A stretch of DNA of 13,577 nucleotides, from assembly GCA_905373185.1 (NCBI GenBank), contig CAJPSE010000021.1:1-13577 (forward strand), read 5' to 3'. The first letter of the stretch is position 1, and each line of letters opens with the position of its first letter. The notes beneath the pieces were generated by a model. It was given only the letters and a program-made list of their open reading frames with translations. It did no database searches and had not been told where the DNA came from. This DNA comes from an uncultured Fretibacterium sp. (GTDB lineage: Bacteria > Synergistota > Synergistia > Synergistales > Aminobacteriaceae). The position numbers and the translations under genes are program-made. Below, piece by piece: positions 13,506 through 13,577 of the stretch.

Positions 13506-13577
13506 GTGGCCAAAAGAACGGTCCGTAAGGGCAAAAAGCGTGAAAAGAAGAATATCAGTTATGGGGTGGCCCACATC
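13506..13577 (+). CDS. rpsK: 30S ribosomal protein S11, N-terminal end (partial)
   Basis: The first 24 codons are present and run off the window. MAKRTVRKGKKREKKNISYG then VAHI matches the basic start of S11, which sits on the 30S platform with S6 and S18 near the mRNA exit. The start is GTG, with GGAGGAGG at 13488-13495. It follows rpsM as in the alpha operon, where rpsD, rpoA and rplQ would be expected next outside the window. Confidence 0.94.
   Translation, partial: MAKRTVRKGKKREKKNISYGVAHI

Overview
This window is one unbroken run of translation-machinery genes, all on the + strand: the end of the str operon (tuf), then the S10, spc and start of the alpha ribosomal-protein operons. Gene order is tuf(3' end)-rpsJ-rplC-rplD-rplW-rplB-rpsS-rplV-rpsC-rplP-rpmC-rpsQ-rplN-rplX-rplE-rpsN-rpsH-rplF-rplR-rpsE-rpmD-rplO-secY-adk-map-(KOW protein)-infA-rpmJ-rpsM-rpsK(5' end). 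It is a bacterium with GC-rich coding sequence (roughly 60%), strong Shine-Dalgarno sites, zinc-binding forms of S14, L24 and L36, L30 present, and a KOW-domain gene between map and infA as in Firmicutes such as Bacillus (ybzG position). The protein sequences look most like Synergistota to me, with Clostridia-like Firmicutes as the alternative; this is an impression, not a database result.

Layout: 1-55 end of EF-Tu; 75-4428 S10-type genes; 4435-9471 the rest of S10 plus spc genes; 9473-12757 secY, adk, map, the KOW protein and infA; 12943-13577 rpmJ, rpsM and the start of rpsK. Spacing is tight (overlaps to about 50 nt) except at two places: a 276-nt gap between rpsJ and rplC (381-656) and a 185-nt gap between infA and rpmJ (12758-12942). 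Both hold strong inverted repeats. Nothing separates tuf from rpsJ (19 nt) or rpmJ from rpsM (6 nt), so the classical leader positions upstream of rpsJ and rpsM are absent.

The most interesting object is at 404-618: a 215-bp segment of about 51% GC with imperfect ~29-bp terminal inverted repeats (24 of 29 identical by hand alignment), flanked by a direct TAA on both sides and containing three further hairpins. It reads either as a miniature inverted-repeat transposable element (MITE) inside the S10 operon or as a large structured RNA domain regulating rplC and the genes below it. Other points: a triple start-codon/Shine-Dalgarno ladder at rpsQ, two mutually exclusive hairpins before rpmJ, a marked use of TAG stops (16 of 29 genes), and small departures from family consensus in L2 and methionine aminopeptidase.
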